Source: Hippasteria phrygiana
Taxonomy: Eukaryota; Echinodermata; Asteroidea; Valvatida; Goniasteridae
Assembly (NCBI GenBank): GCA_037893225.1
Contig: JAZGUH010000616.1
Coordinates: 930,001-994,000 of the forward strand
Direction of reading: 5' to 3'
Length of the DNA: 64,000 nucleotides
Under the pieces are notes generated by a model. The model was not told the origin of the DNA and searched no databases. It worked only from the letters and a program-made list of their open reading frames with translations. The position numbers were made by a program, and so were the translations under genes. This document shows, one piece after another, positions 1 to 9,056 of this stretch; within the stretch, counting starts at the first letter, position 1, and the number at the start of each line of letters is the position of its first letter.

Positions 1-184
1 TCAACATGTTTACAAGATATAGGTTGCGCTGAGGCTCATAAATTTACACGTGCTTTTTTGTTACTGAAAATTAAAGACTTTTGTTGGACAAGTAAGTAGT
101 TATTCTGCATTGTTTCACCCAATATTTAGACTGAGATGTATATATATTTATTTGTATTTGTAGCATGCCCAGGCTAGGGCCATC

Positions 185-667
185 ATGACTGCTGGAGAAA
201 ACTGTTGTGTTGACCAATGCCATGGTAGCAAAGGTAAGTTGACCTCACGCACTCGGTCTGTATTGTTTGTTATGCAGATTTCTTAAACCATAGCAAAATG
301 GATTCCAATCTGGAAGGCCTCAATTAAAGGCAAGATTTTAGGAAAGACTGTACACAGAGGCAGACAAAATTGTAGAATATGGACAGGATATGTCCAGCAG
401 AAATATGGCATTATTAATGTTGTCATGCCTGGCTCAAAATCAAATTCACGCACAAGGATGCGTGTGCACAGGTTGACTTACATTGTTTATTCTGGAGTCC
501 TTGATCTTCCCCGGGGGTATGATGTCAGTCACCTGTGCCACAACTCCTTGTGTGTGAATTTTGATCACCTGTCACTTGAGCCACATGCCATCAACACTGC
601 AAGATCTCGTTGTAAGAGATGCCGTTTGTGTTCGGGCCATGGCCCATACAAGGACTGTCTTCTTTAA
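185..667 (+). CDS. His-Me finger (His-Cys box, I-PpoI-like) endonuclease, spliced, unit 1
   Basis: Proposed coding exons are 185..233 and 294..667 (stop TAA), giving 140 residues. The intron starts GTAAGT and is taken to end at the TAG at 291-293, because only that acceptor joins the frames; the earlier CAG at 276-277 leads to an early stop. Seen in the product: C43 in NCRIWTG, a glycine/tyrosine-rich strand, RVHRL near 73-77, then SHLCHN with H96, C98, C103, H108, N117, and a cysteine-rich tail (C123, C126, C129, H132, C138). Known for I-PpoI, from memory: catalytic His98 and Asn119, zinc ligands Cys41/Cys100/Cys105/His110 and a second site from Cys125. The spacing H-C-C-H-N-C is the same here. 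Role inferred: a double-strand DNA endonuclease acting as a homodimer. An ATG-only reading from 425 (80 residues) would lose C43. No frame break is seen in any unit. The end of leader exon 2 is at 1..91 and exon 3 starts at 164. Splicing is predicted, not shown. Confidence 0.68.
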
Positions 668-766
668 AATGTAATTAAGGAGAACTTTTTTGCTCACCAT
701 TAAGTTTGATAACTGAAATTGCTCACCATTTTTTGATGCTACACTTTTTGCTTTAATAATTCATTT
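668..766. other. AT-rich gap between converging genes, with 12-bp direct repeat
   Basis: This 99-bp gap separates the nuclease stop from the minus-strand transposase stop. It holds two copies of TTGCTCACCATT (690-701 and 719-730). On the minus strand an ATTAAA hexamer (plus-strand TTTAAT, 752-757) lies about 10 bases past the transposase stop and could have served as its polyadenylation signal. No canonical AATAAA is seen for the plus-strand gene. The same gap follows the nuclease gene in every unit. Confidence 0.5.
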
Positions 767-2775
767 TTAATTGAATCGTATGCTGTAATTGTGCTCACTC
801 TGAATTCTTTGCCAATCCACATCTGGAGGGATTGCTGACTTGGGTTCCAGTTGCCCTTTCTTGTACAATGACTTGGCACAGTTGTACAAGTTATATCGTT
901 GTGCCCTACACTTTGCCCTTCGTATTTTATAATGTGTGCTCCTAGCCCGTTGGGAATGATATTTTTCTTTTCTGTCCATTTCGGCCAGACTTTTGGCAGC
1001 TGCAGATCCTGGCAAAACAGGACAACCTGCAGCTTCACACTTGAGGATGATTGAGTTGGCATGGCCATTGTTGACAAGGTGAACTGCGCTGTGGTCTCTT
1101 GAGAGAGCATTTCTGGAAAAGGTTAGTGTCCCTTTTGGATTAGTACTTGAAAAAGCATGGTTCATGGACTCTGCTTTTTGTGTACTTGTCCCATATCTGG
1201 TTTTTTGCATTGCCTCGTGACCAATTCTCTTCTGAATTTTCAGTAAAAGCAGTTTCTTGTCAGACTCGAGCATTTTCAGTTTTCCCCTAACATGAACAGG
1301 AAGGTAGGGAAATCTGTTATTGCCATTGCAAACCAAGGACTGCTTTTTGCAAAGGTTGTGGCGACCTTGGTAACATTCGGGAATGGTTGAGGCAGCCTGT
1401 TCAGCCATGTCATACATTTGGGCAAAGTTTCTCCCACATTTCTTGAGGATTGCCCCTGCTTCTGCTTGTACCCTGTGACTTACATCGTCACCTAACCGGT
1501 CTTGTATCTTTTTCTTTTCTTTTTTAGTTCTACCAGGCATCATGTCACCACTGAATTTGGCCCGACTGATTGCTGAACTGAGTGATCGATTTAAGTGAGG
1601 TGGGTCAAGAAAGTGTTCTGGCTCGATACCTGCTTTAATTCTCATCTGAGACATAAAACCTTTTGCCATACACCCGTCCGCATCGCTTGTTACTCTTTCT
1701 GCTAACAAGGGTTCCTTACACTCTAGAAGTTTCTTGGCACATTGAATTCCCCCTTCTCTTTCATCCCCCATGTTGTAATTTGCTGGGCGTGTAGCACTAC
1801 AAGAATCTGTGTGCTCGGAACAATTGTTACTGCTGTGTTTGCCTGACATTTGATTTGCACATTTGCAGAGTTTATTCTCGTGGTGGTACATTACTACCAT
1901 TTTTTGGTGGTTACATTCTCACATACTACGTCCCTAGTTTGGGTGGCCGGCACAAATGGTGTGTTTTTCCCCGACAGTTTCTCAAGGGGTTATTGTATTG
2001 TCTATCTAATTCGACAGCAATCGGTTTTTCTCTGTCATAGCCCTGTAATTCTTGAATACCTTTGACCAGTTTTCTCTTTTCAGCCATACTTCTAACATTT
2101 TCATTGATAATAATGTCCCCACATTTGCTTGCTGTTTTCTGCAGCCCACTGATTGAAGGAACAGTCGTACCCAATGCTGTCAAAAGTCGTCTTGCTCCTG
2201 TGGCTGCAATACCCGTGTTGAGGAGACCAACTTGGAAGGCCATGTTTGGAGTTGCAGTGCGTCGGCCTCTGCTGACCTGAGGTATCTCTGAGTACAGCTT
2301 CTTCCTTCCTGTCGAGAAGTGGCACTTGTTGCATGACAGCACCTCTGAAACAGCAAGGCCCCGGTGTGTTTCTTGCTCTGCCTGTAGCTGAGGCCAGCCA
2401 TCCCAGTCAGGATTCGCATGCTGATGGTCCAGGGTAGCTGGAACACTTGTCTCAACTGTAGTGTTGACATGAACAATTCTGTAGCCGCCTGGGTTCAAGT
2501 TGTCGGCTCCTTCCCTCTGGAGTCTGCTTATCGGCGTTATTTCCTAAATTTTCGGTCGCAGCACCATCAGTTTTATTAGTTCTGGCACCTGGTGGGAAAT
2601 TGTAGAAAGAACCTCGCTCATCTCTGGGAAAGGCCAGTTGCAATTGTTCATTTGTGGGTCTGATATAGGAAGATGAAACATCAGCCTTTTCTCTTATCAA
2701 CTGACATGTCAGACCATTGCCTTTTTTAAAATAGGCTTTTTTCCTCTTAAACATGCCCTTTCTGTAGCGAACCAT
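767..2775 (-). pseudogene. Mutator-like transposase relic, unit 1 (three frameshifts)
   Basis: Read from 2775 down to 767, three reading frames together cover about 660 residues. Segment a starts at an ATG (2773-2775) with a basic stretch (MVRYRKGMFKRKK) and stays open to 2452. Segment b (about 2543 to 1926) carries RIVHV, a C-x2-C pair, GLLNTGI and VELDRQYNN. Segment c (1900 to 767, 377 residues) carries C12, C14, C27, H30, C34, then GDE, VTSDADG, a second cluster C176/H181/C184/C191, QKAESMNHA and FSRN. The likely catalytic acids are D165 of segment b, D73 and E244 of segment c, judged from the family pattern of Mutator-like transposases. Frames break near 2505-2543 (+1), 1959-1965 (a CA/TG dinucleotide, +2) and 1895-1900 (-1); between the last two a fourth frame is needed for the TPFVPATQ stretch. 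No splice sites that repair the breaks were found. This unit alone has Gln at residue 187 of segment c. Active enzyme is unlikely. Confidence 0.72.
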
Positions 2776-3405
2776 GGTGGACCTTTCAGTTGGTGAGTAA
2801 TTAGGGTTATGAAGAGTTTTGTTTATTCCATGTCACCATGAACAACAAAAGAATAATGGTGCACTAACAATAAACATCCACTAAATTAGACTTGCAAAGC
2901 TATTGCATTTCATTCAGTGCATGCTTATGTTACTGCTTCCCTGTTGTGCCAATAACCAAAGGCATTTTCTAAATATGAACTAGTTGGTGAAATGAAAATT
3001 ATTAAATTCATAAAGCAAGTAAAAATGAATTCGATTTGTGACATTTCTCTTTTCTTCAGAGTTTTGGCTTATCTTGCCTAATAGTATAGTTTGAAAAAAT
3101 GTCTGCGCAGTACAATAATGTCAACACTAGTTAACTAGTGCACGCCCCAACCAGTTGATTGTTTCAGAACCATTTATAGCCTTTCTCCAATTTGATTTCT
3201 GTAATTAATAGCCAACCGGTACCTCTTTCACAGTTTTTGCCCACAAAACCATCGCTGCACCGGCTGACTGCTGCGGAGTTTACCCCCGTACACGTGGCTC
3301 CATTCTGACACGGGCCCACTGTGAACATAAAAACCCAATCACAAACAGATTAGCCTATTTGGTTCAGCACTATCGTATATGTATTGTGGCCCTGAAGGGA
3401 CATCG
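2776..3405. other. Gene-free spacer left of the minisatellite
   Basis: I see no convincing gene here on either strand. It would contain the promoter of the transposase relic. Landmarks: one TTAGGGTTA (2801-2809), the 16-bp palindrome at 3125-3140, and a GTGCACGCC (3138-3146) that recurs at 3716-3724 beyond the minisatellite. Apparent frames that run into the minisatellite start at non-ATG codons. Unit 1 lacks one T near 3276 that the other units have. Units 6 and 8 share a GATTTATC variant (25237 and 33929) where the others have GGCTTATC. The same spacer follows each transposase relic. Confidence 0.6.
3125..3140. other. Perfect 16-bp palindrome CACTAGTTAACTAGTG
   Basis: The sequence equals its own reverse complement and centres on TTAA. 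It is the longest perfect palindrome I noticed in the unit. It recurs unchanged, 350 bases upstream of each transposase ATG, starting at 7540, 11997, 16451, 20866, 25295, 29676, 33987, 38368, 42707, 47033, 51475, 55812 and 60215. A homodimeric nuclease or transcription factor could bind it; no direct evidence says so. Confidence 0.9.
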
Positions 3406-3691
3406 CACGTTTTCTGCGCACGTTTTCTGCGCACGTTTTCTGCGCACGTTTTCTGCGCACGTTTTCTGCGCACATTTTCTGCGCACATTTTCTGCGCACA
3501 TTTTCTGCGCACATTTTCTGCGCACATTTTCTGCGCACATTTTCTGCGCACATTTTCTGCGCACATTTTCTGCGCACATTTTCTGCGCACATTTTCTGCG
3601 CACATTTTCTGCGCACATTTTCTGCGCACATTTTCTGCGCACATTTTCTGCGCACATTTTCTGCGCACATTTTCTGCGCACATTTTCTGCG
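3406..3691. repeat. 13-bp minisatellite, unit 1 (22 copies)
   Basis: The repeat is CACRTTTTCTGCG. The first five copies have G at position 4 and the following 17 have A. Every copy contains the 6-bp palindrome TGCGCA across its junction with the next. The repeat has no stop codon in any of the six frames, so spurious open frames cross it on both strands. Confidence 0.99.
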
Positions 3692-4165
3692 ACGATAATT
3701 ATGACTTCTATCAGGGTGCACGCCACTAAATCTGTGAAAATCACTGCGCGCGAGCTCATTAATATTTTGTGATCCCTCCAGTAATTTTAAATAAGAGGTC
3801 CCTGGGGCCTATAAATTGGACTGATTGTAGAAATATTTGTGGAAATCAAGAATTGGTGACCCGTGGCTTCCAACTCGGGGGATTCCGTTCACAAAAAATG
3901 ACCAATACGTGGGTCTATTTGGCATAGAGGCGGGGGGGGTGGGGCTACATTTAGACCTGGGCCCAGAGATGGGCCACCATTTTAGGGGTGGTTTGTGGGG
4001 AGGGGAGTATAAAAAAAAAAATTCCTTCAACACTCATAAATTTGAAAAGAAAATTATTCTAGGAGTCTTAATCTTTAATTTCCAGTGAAAAAAATATTGC
4101 CACCTTACTCCTGAGCGTCACTAGGCGGCGCTCTTTCGTTCTATTTTTGTGTTGGTACGGTTACA
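3692..4165. promoter_or_regulatory. Presumed promoter region of the nuclease gene
   Basis: This stretch has no supported gene. In order it holds a G run of 8 followed by TGGGG (3932-3944), a G-rich segment with several runs of four G (3985-4006), a TATA-like TATAAAAA at 4008-4015 leading into 11 A, a CTCF-like TCACTAGGCGGCGCT at 4118-4132, and an 8-bp inverted pair CGGCGCTC / GAGCGCCG (4126-4133 and 4168-4175). The YY1-like AAACATGGCGGC sits just downstream at 4216-4227 in exon 1. The TATA-like box is about 150 bases before the first ATG. The transcription start is unknown; motif matches are by eye. Equivalent stretches precede each later unit. Confidence 0.4.
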
Positions 4166-4599
4166 ATGAGCGCCGTATTAATAGTGGAGTGGAACCATTG
4201 GAACCCATATGAAGCAAACATGGCGGCGCCCATATGTCAAGTGTACTCGCCAAAAATAGGTATGTTTCATGTTTTGAACTATGAAATCTCACAGAAAACA
4301 CAGTAATGATTACACACATGATAGAGAACAAAATGGGTTCTGTCTTTCTTTTCTTTTTTTGCTCTCGCTGTCTTTTTATTCACATACACATTTCAGATGC
4401 CTATCCGCCATGTTATCAACATGTTTACAAGATATAGGTTGCGCTGAGGCTCATAAATTTACACGTGCTTTTTTGTTACTGAAAATTAAAGACTTTTGTT
4501 GGACAAGTAAGTAGTTATTCTGCATTGTTTCACCCAATATTTAGACTGAGATGTATATATATTTATTTTTATTTGTAGCATGCCCAGGCTAGGGCCATC
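4166..4599 (+). other. Spliced leader of the nuclease gene with short upstream frames (unit 2)
   Basis: Exon 1 ends at 4259 before GTATGT; the intron 4260..4396 ends in a strong pyrimidine tract and CAG; exon 2 is 4397..4506, followed by GTAAGT; the intron 4507..4578 ends in a T-rich tract and TAG; exon 3 starts at 4579. Two start codons in exon 1 open short frames. ATG 4166 stops in exon 2 after 44 codons. ATG 4234 stays open through exon 2 and, with the first exon-3 acceptor, stops after 49 codons. Neither joins the nuclease frame, so these exons look like a 5' leader with upstream frames. If the intron instead ended at the AG at 4611-4612, ATG 4234 would run in frame into the nuclease to give 181 residues, but that acceptor has a poor context and several AGs precede it. 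Confidence 0.5.
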
Positions 4600-5082
4600 A
4601 TGACTGCTGGAGAAAACTGTTGTGTTGACCAATGCCATGGTAGCAAAGGTAAGTTGACCTCACGCACTCGGTCTGTATTGTTTGTTATGCAGATTTCTTA
4701 AACCATAGCAAAATGGATTCCAATCTGGAAGGCCTCAATTAAAGGCAAGATTTTAGGAAAGACTGTACACAGAGGCAGACAAAATTGTAGAATATGGACA
4801 GGATATGTCCAGCAGAAATATGGCATTATTAATGTTGTCATGCCTGGCTCAAAATCAAATTCACGCACAAGGATGCGTGTGCACAGGTTGACTTACATTG
4901 TTTATTCTGGAGTCCTTGATCTTCCCCGGGGGTATGATGTCAGTCACCTGTGCCACAACTCCTTGTGTGTGAATTTTGATCACCTGTCACTTGAGCCACA
5001 TGCCATCAACACTGCAAGATCTCGTTGTAAGAGATGCCGTTTGTGTTCGGGCCATGGCCCATACAAGGACTGTCTTCTTTAA
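4600..5082 (+). CDS. His-Me finger endonuclease, unit 2
   Basis: Coding exons 4600..4648 and 4709..5082; the encoded protein is the same as in unit 1. This is the first unit in the window with its complete leader (exon 1 from 4166, exon 2 4397..4506). The intron-2 tract reads TTTTTATTT, as in most units. Confidence 0.68.
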
Positions 5083-5181
5083 AATGTAATTAAGGAGAAC
5101 TTTTTTGCTCACCATTAAGTTTGATAACTGAAATTGCTCACCATTTTTTGATGCTACACTTTTTGCTTTAATAATTCATTT

Positions 5182-7190
5182 TTAATTGAATCGTATGCTG
5201 TAATTGTGCTCACTCTGAATTCTTTGCCAATCCACATCTGGAGGGATTGCTGACTTGGGTTCCAGTTGCCCTTTCTTGTACAATGACTTGGCACAGTTGT
5301 ACAAGTTATATCGTTGTGCCCTACACTTTGCCCTTCGTATTTTATAATGTGTGCTCCTAGCCCGTTGGGAATGATATTTTTCTTTTCTGTCCATTTCGGC
5401 CAGACTTTTGGCAGCTGCAGATCCTGGCAAAACAGGACAACCTGCAGCTTCACACTTGAGGATGATTGAGTTGGCATGGCCATTGTTGACAAGGTGAACT
5501 GCGCTGTGGTCTCTTGAGAGAGCATTTCTGGAAAAGGTTAGTGTCCCTTTTGGATTAGTACTTGAAAAAGCATGGTTCATGGACTCTGCTTTTTGTGTAC
5601 TTGTCCCATATCTGGTTTTTTGCATTGCCTCGTGACCAATTCTCTTCTGAATTTTCAGTAAAAGCAGTTTCTTGTCAGACTCGAGCATTTTCAGTTTTCC
5701 CCTAACATGAACAGGAAGGTAGGGAAATCTGTTATTGCCATTGCAAACCAAGGACCGCTTTTTGCAAAGGTTGTGGCGACCTTGGTAACATTCGGGAATG
5801 GTTGAGGCAGCCTGTTCAGCCATGTCATACATTTGGGCAAAGTTTCTCCCACATTTCTTGAGGATTGCCCCTGCTTCTGCTTGTACCCTGTGACTTACAT
5901 CGTCACCTAACCGGTCTTGTATCTTTTTCTTTTCTTTTTTAGTTCTACCAGGCATCATGTCACCACTGAATTTGGCCCGACTGATTGCTGAACTGAGTGA
6001 TCGATTTAAGTGAGGTGGGTCAAGAAAGTGTTGTGGCTCGATACCTGCTTTAATTCTCATCTGAGACATAAAACCTTTTGCCATACACCCGTCCGCATCG
6101 CTTGTTACTCTTTCTGCTAACAAGGGTTCCTTACACTCTAGAAGTTTCTTGGCACATTGAATTCCCCCTTCTCTTTCATCCCCCATGTTGTAATTTGCTG
6201 GGCGTGTAGCACTACAAGAATCTGTGTGCTCGGAACAATTGTTACTGCTGTGTTTGCCTGACATTTGATTTGCACATTTGCAGAGTTTATTCTCGTGGTG
6301 GTACATTACTACCATTTTTTGGTGGTTACATTCTCACATACTACGTCCCTAGTTTGGGTGGCCGGCACAAATGGTGTGTTTTTCCCCGACAGTTTCTCAA
6401 GGGGTTATTGTATTGTCTATCTAATTCGACAGCAATCGGTTTTTCTCTGTCATAGCCCTGTAATTCTTGAATACCTTTGACCAGTTTTCTCTTTTCAGCC
6501 ATACTTCTAACATTTTCATTGATAATAATGTCCCCACATTTGCTTGCTGTTTTCTGCAGCCCACTGATTGAAGGAACAGTCGTACCCAATGCTGTCAAAA
6601 GTCGTCTTGCTCCTGTGGCTGCAATACCCGTGTTGAGGAGACCAACTTGGAAGGCCATGTTTGGAGTTGCAGTGCGTCGGCCTCTGCTGACCTGAGGTAT
6701 CTCTGAGTACAGCTTCTTCCTTCCTGTCGAGAAGTGGCACTTGTTGCATGACAGCACCTCTGAAACAGCAAGGCCCCGGTGTGTTTCTTGCTCTGCCTGT
6801 AGCTGAGGCCAGCCATCCCAGTCAGGATTCGCATGCTGATGGTCCAGGGTAGCTGGAACACTTGTCTCAACTGTAGTGTTGACATGAACAATTCTGTAGC
6901 CGCCTGGGTTCAAGTTGTCGGCTCCTTCCCTCTGGAGTCTGCTTATCGGCGTTATTTCCTAAATTTTCGGTCGCAGCACCATCAGTTTTATTAGTTCTGG
7001 CACCTGGTGGGAAATTGTAGAAAGAACCTCGCTCATCTCTGGGAAAGGCCAGTTGCAATTGTTCATTTGTGGGTCTGATATAGGAAGATGAAACATCAGC
7101 CTTTTCTCTTATCAACTGACATGTCAGACCATTGCCTTTTTTAAAATAGGCTTTTTTCCTCTTAAACATGCCCTTTCTGTAGCGAACCAT
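5182..7190 (-). pseudogene. Mutator-like transposase relic, unit 2
   Basis: It has the three frame breaks of unit 1 (near 6920-6958, 6374-6380 and 6310-6315). Segment c has Gln95 instead of Glu95 (GIEPQHF), a variant shared with units 4, 5 and 12, and Arg187. Confidence 0.72.
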
Positions 7191-7821
7191 GGTGGACCTT
7201 TCAGTTGGTGAGTAATTAGGGTTATGAAGAGTTTTGTTTATTCCATGTCACCATGAACAACAAAAGAATAATGGTGCACTAACAATAAACATCCACTAAA
7301 TTAGACTTGCAAAGCTATTGCATTTCATTCAGTGCATGCTTATGTTACTGCTTCCCTGTTGTGCCAATAACCAAAGGCATTTTCTAAATATGAACTAGTT
7401 GGTGAAATGAAAATTATTAAATTCATAAAGCAAGTAAAAATGAATTCGATTTGTGACATTTCTCTTTTCTTCAGAGTTTTGGCTTATCTTGCCTAATAGT
7501 ATAGTTTGAAAAAATGTCTGCGCAGTACAATAATGTCAACACTAGTTAACTAGTGCACGCCCCAACCAGTTGATTGTTTCAGAACCATTTATAGCCTTTC
7601 TCCAATTTGATTTCTGTAATTAATAGCCAACCGGTACCTCTTTCACAGTTTTTGCCCACAAAACCATCGCTGCACCGGCTGACTGCTGCGGAGTTTTACC
7701 CCCGTACACGTGGCTCCATTCTGACACGGGCCCACTGTGAACATAAAAACCCAATCACAAACAGATTAGCCTATTTGGTTCAGCACTATCGTATATGTAT
7801 TGTGGCCCTGAAGGGACATCG

Positions 7822-8146
7822 CACGTTTTCTGCGCACGTTTTCTGCGCACGTTTTCTGCGCACATTTTCTGCGCACGTTTTCTGCGCACATTTTCTGCGC
7901 ACATTTTCTGCGCACATTTTCTGCGCACGTTTTCTGCGCACATTTTCTGCGCACATTTTCTGCGCACATTTTCTGCGCACATTTTCTGCGCACATTTTCT
8001 GCGCACATTTTCTGCGCACATTTTCTGCGCACATTTTCTGCGCACATTTTCTGCGCACATTTTCTGCGCACATTTTCTGCGCACATTTTCTGCGCACATT
8101 TTCTGCGCACATTTTCTGCGCACATTTTCTGCGCACATTTTCTGCG
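7822..8146. repeat. 13-bp minisatellite, unit 2 (25 copies)
   Basis: The order of position-4 variants from the left is G G G A G A A A G and then A throughout, more mixed than in any regular neighbour. To the right, this unit also has 9 G in the G run, an inserted T after the A run and ATCAATTTG where other units have ATAAATTTG. Confidence 0.99.
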
Positions 8147-9056
8147 ACGATAATTATGACTTCTATCAGGGTGCACGCCACTAAATCTGTGAAAATCACT
8201 GCGCGCGAGCTCATTAATATTTTGTGATCCCTCCAGTAATTTTAAATAAGAGGTCCCTGGGGCCTATAAATTGGACTGATTGTAGAAATATTTGTGGAAA
8301 TCAAGAATTGGTGACCCGTGGCTTCCAACTCGGGGGATTCCGTTCACAAAAAATGACCAATACGTGGGTCTATTTGGCATAGAGGCGGGGGGGGGTGGGG
8401 CTACATTTAGACCTGGGCCCAGAGATGGGCCACCATTTTAGGGGTGGTTTGTGGGGAGGGGAGTATAAAAAAAAAATATTCCTTCAACACTCATCAATTT
8501 GAAAAGAAAATTATTCTAGGAGTCTTAATCTTTAATTTCCAGTGAAAAAAATATTGCCACCTTACTCCTGAGCGTCACTAGGCGGCGCTCTTTCGTTCTA
8601 TTTTTGTGTTGGTACGGTTACAATGAGCGCCGTATTAATAGTGGAGTGGAACCATTGGAACCCATATGAAGCAAACATGGCGGCGCCCATATGTCAAGTG
8701 TACTCGCCAAAAATAGGTATGTTTCATGTTTTGAACTATGAAATCTCACAGAAAACACAGTAATGATTACACACATGATAGAGAACAAAATGGGTTCTGT
8801 CTTTCTTTTCTTTTTTTGCTCTCGCTGTCTTTTTATTCACATACACATTTCAGATGCCTATCCGCCATGTTATCAACATGTTTACAAGATATAGGTTGCG
8901 CTGAGGCTCATAAATTTACACGTGCTTTTTTGTTACTGAAAATTAAAGACTTTTGTTGGACAAGTAAGTAGTTATTCTGCATTGTTTCACCCAATATTTA
9001 GACTGAGATGTATATATATTTATTTTTATTTGTAGCATGCCCAGGCTAGGGCCATC

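Noticed and set aside
425..667. Nuclease gene as an 80-residue single-exon gene starting at 425
   Set aside because: It would lack the NCRIWTG stretch and the first zinc ligand, which the adjoining in-frame upstream sequence and a plausible splice supply.
739..1110. 123-residue minus-strand frame overlapping the end of the transposase relic
   Set aside because: It is a shadow in another frame of the segment that carries the family motifs (QKAESMNHA, FSRN).
1850..2280. Plus-strand frames of 61-72 residues opposite the transposase
   Set aside because: They lie antisense to recognised transposase sequence and show no motif of their own.
2452..2543. An intron to explain the first transposase frame break
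   Set aside because: The GT and AG pair I tried (a donor in GATGGTGCTG and an acceptor at CTCCAG) does not join the frames in phase; a one-base shift is simpler.
3406..3691. CRISPR-like array
   Set aside because: Copies of 13 bp abut directly with no spacers and there are no cas genes; it is a plain minisatellite.
3339..3772. Long open frames on both strands across the minisatellite, with a 13-residue period (SAHIFCAHFLRTF-like on plus, CAENVRRKCAQKM-like on minus)
   Set aside because: The 13-bp repeat has no stop in any frame, so all six frames stay open automatically. Lengths and end frames change with copy number in each unit, and several starts are not ATG.
3809..4088. Overlapping frames of 74 (minus) and 83 (plus) residues in the G-rich spacer
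   Set aside because: Both start at non-ATG codons and cross mononucleotide runs; one-base changes of the G run or A tract in units 2, 9 and 10 destroy them.
2776..4165. Terminal inverted repeats of a Mutator-like element
   Set aside because: By-eye comparison of the spacer with the region before the nuclease leader gave no convincing long inverted match; only the short 8-bp pair and the 16-bp palindrome were found.
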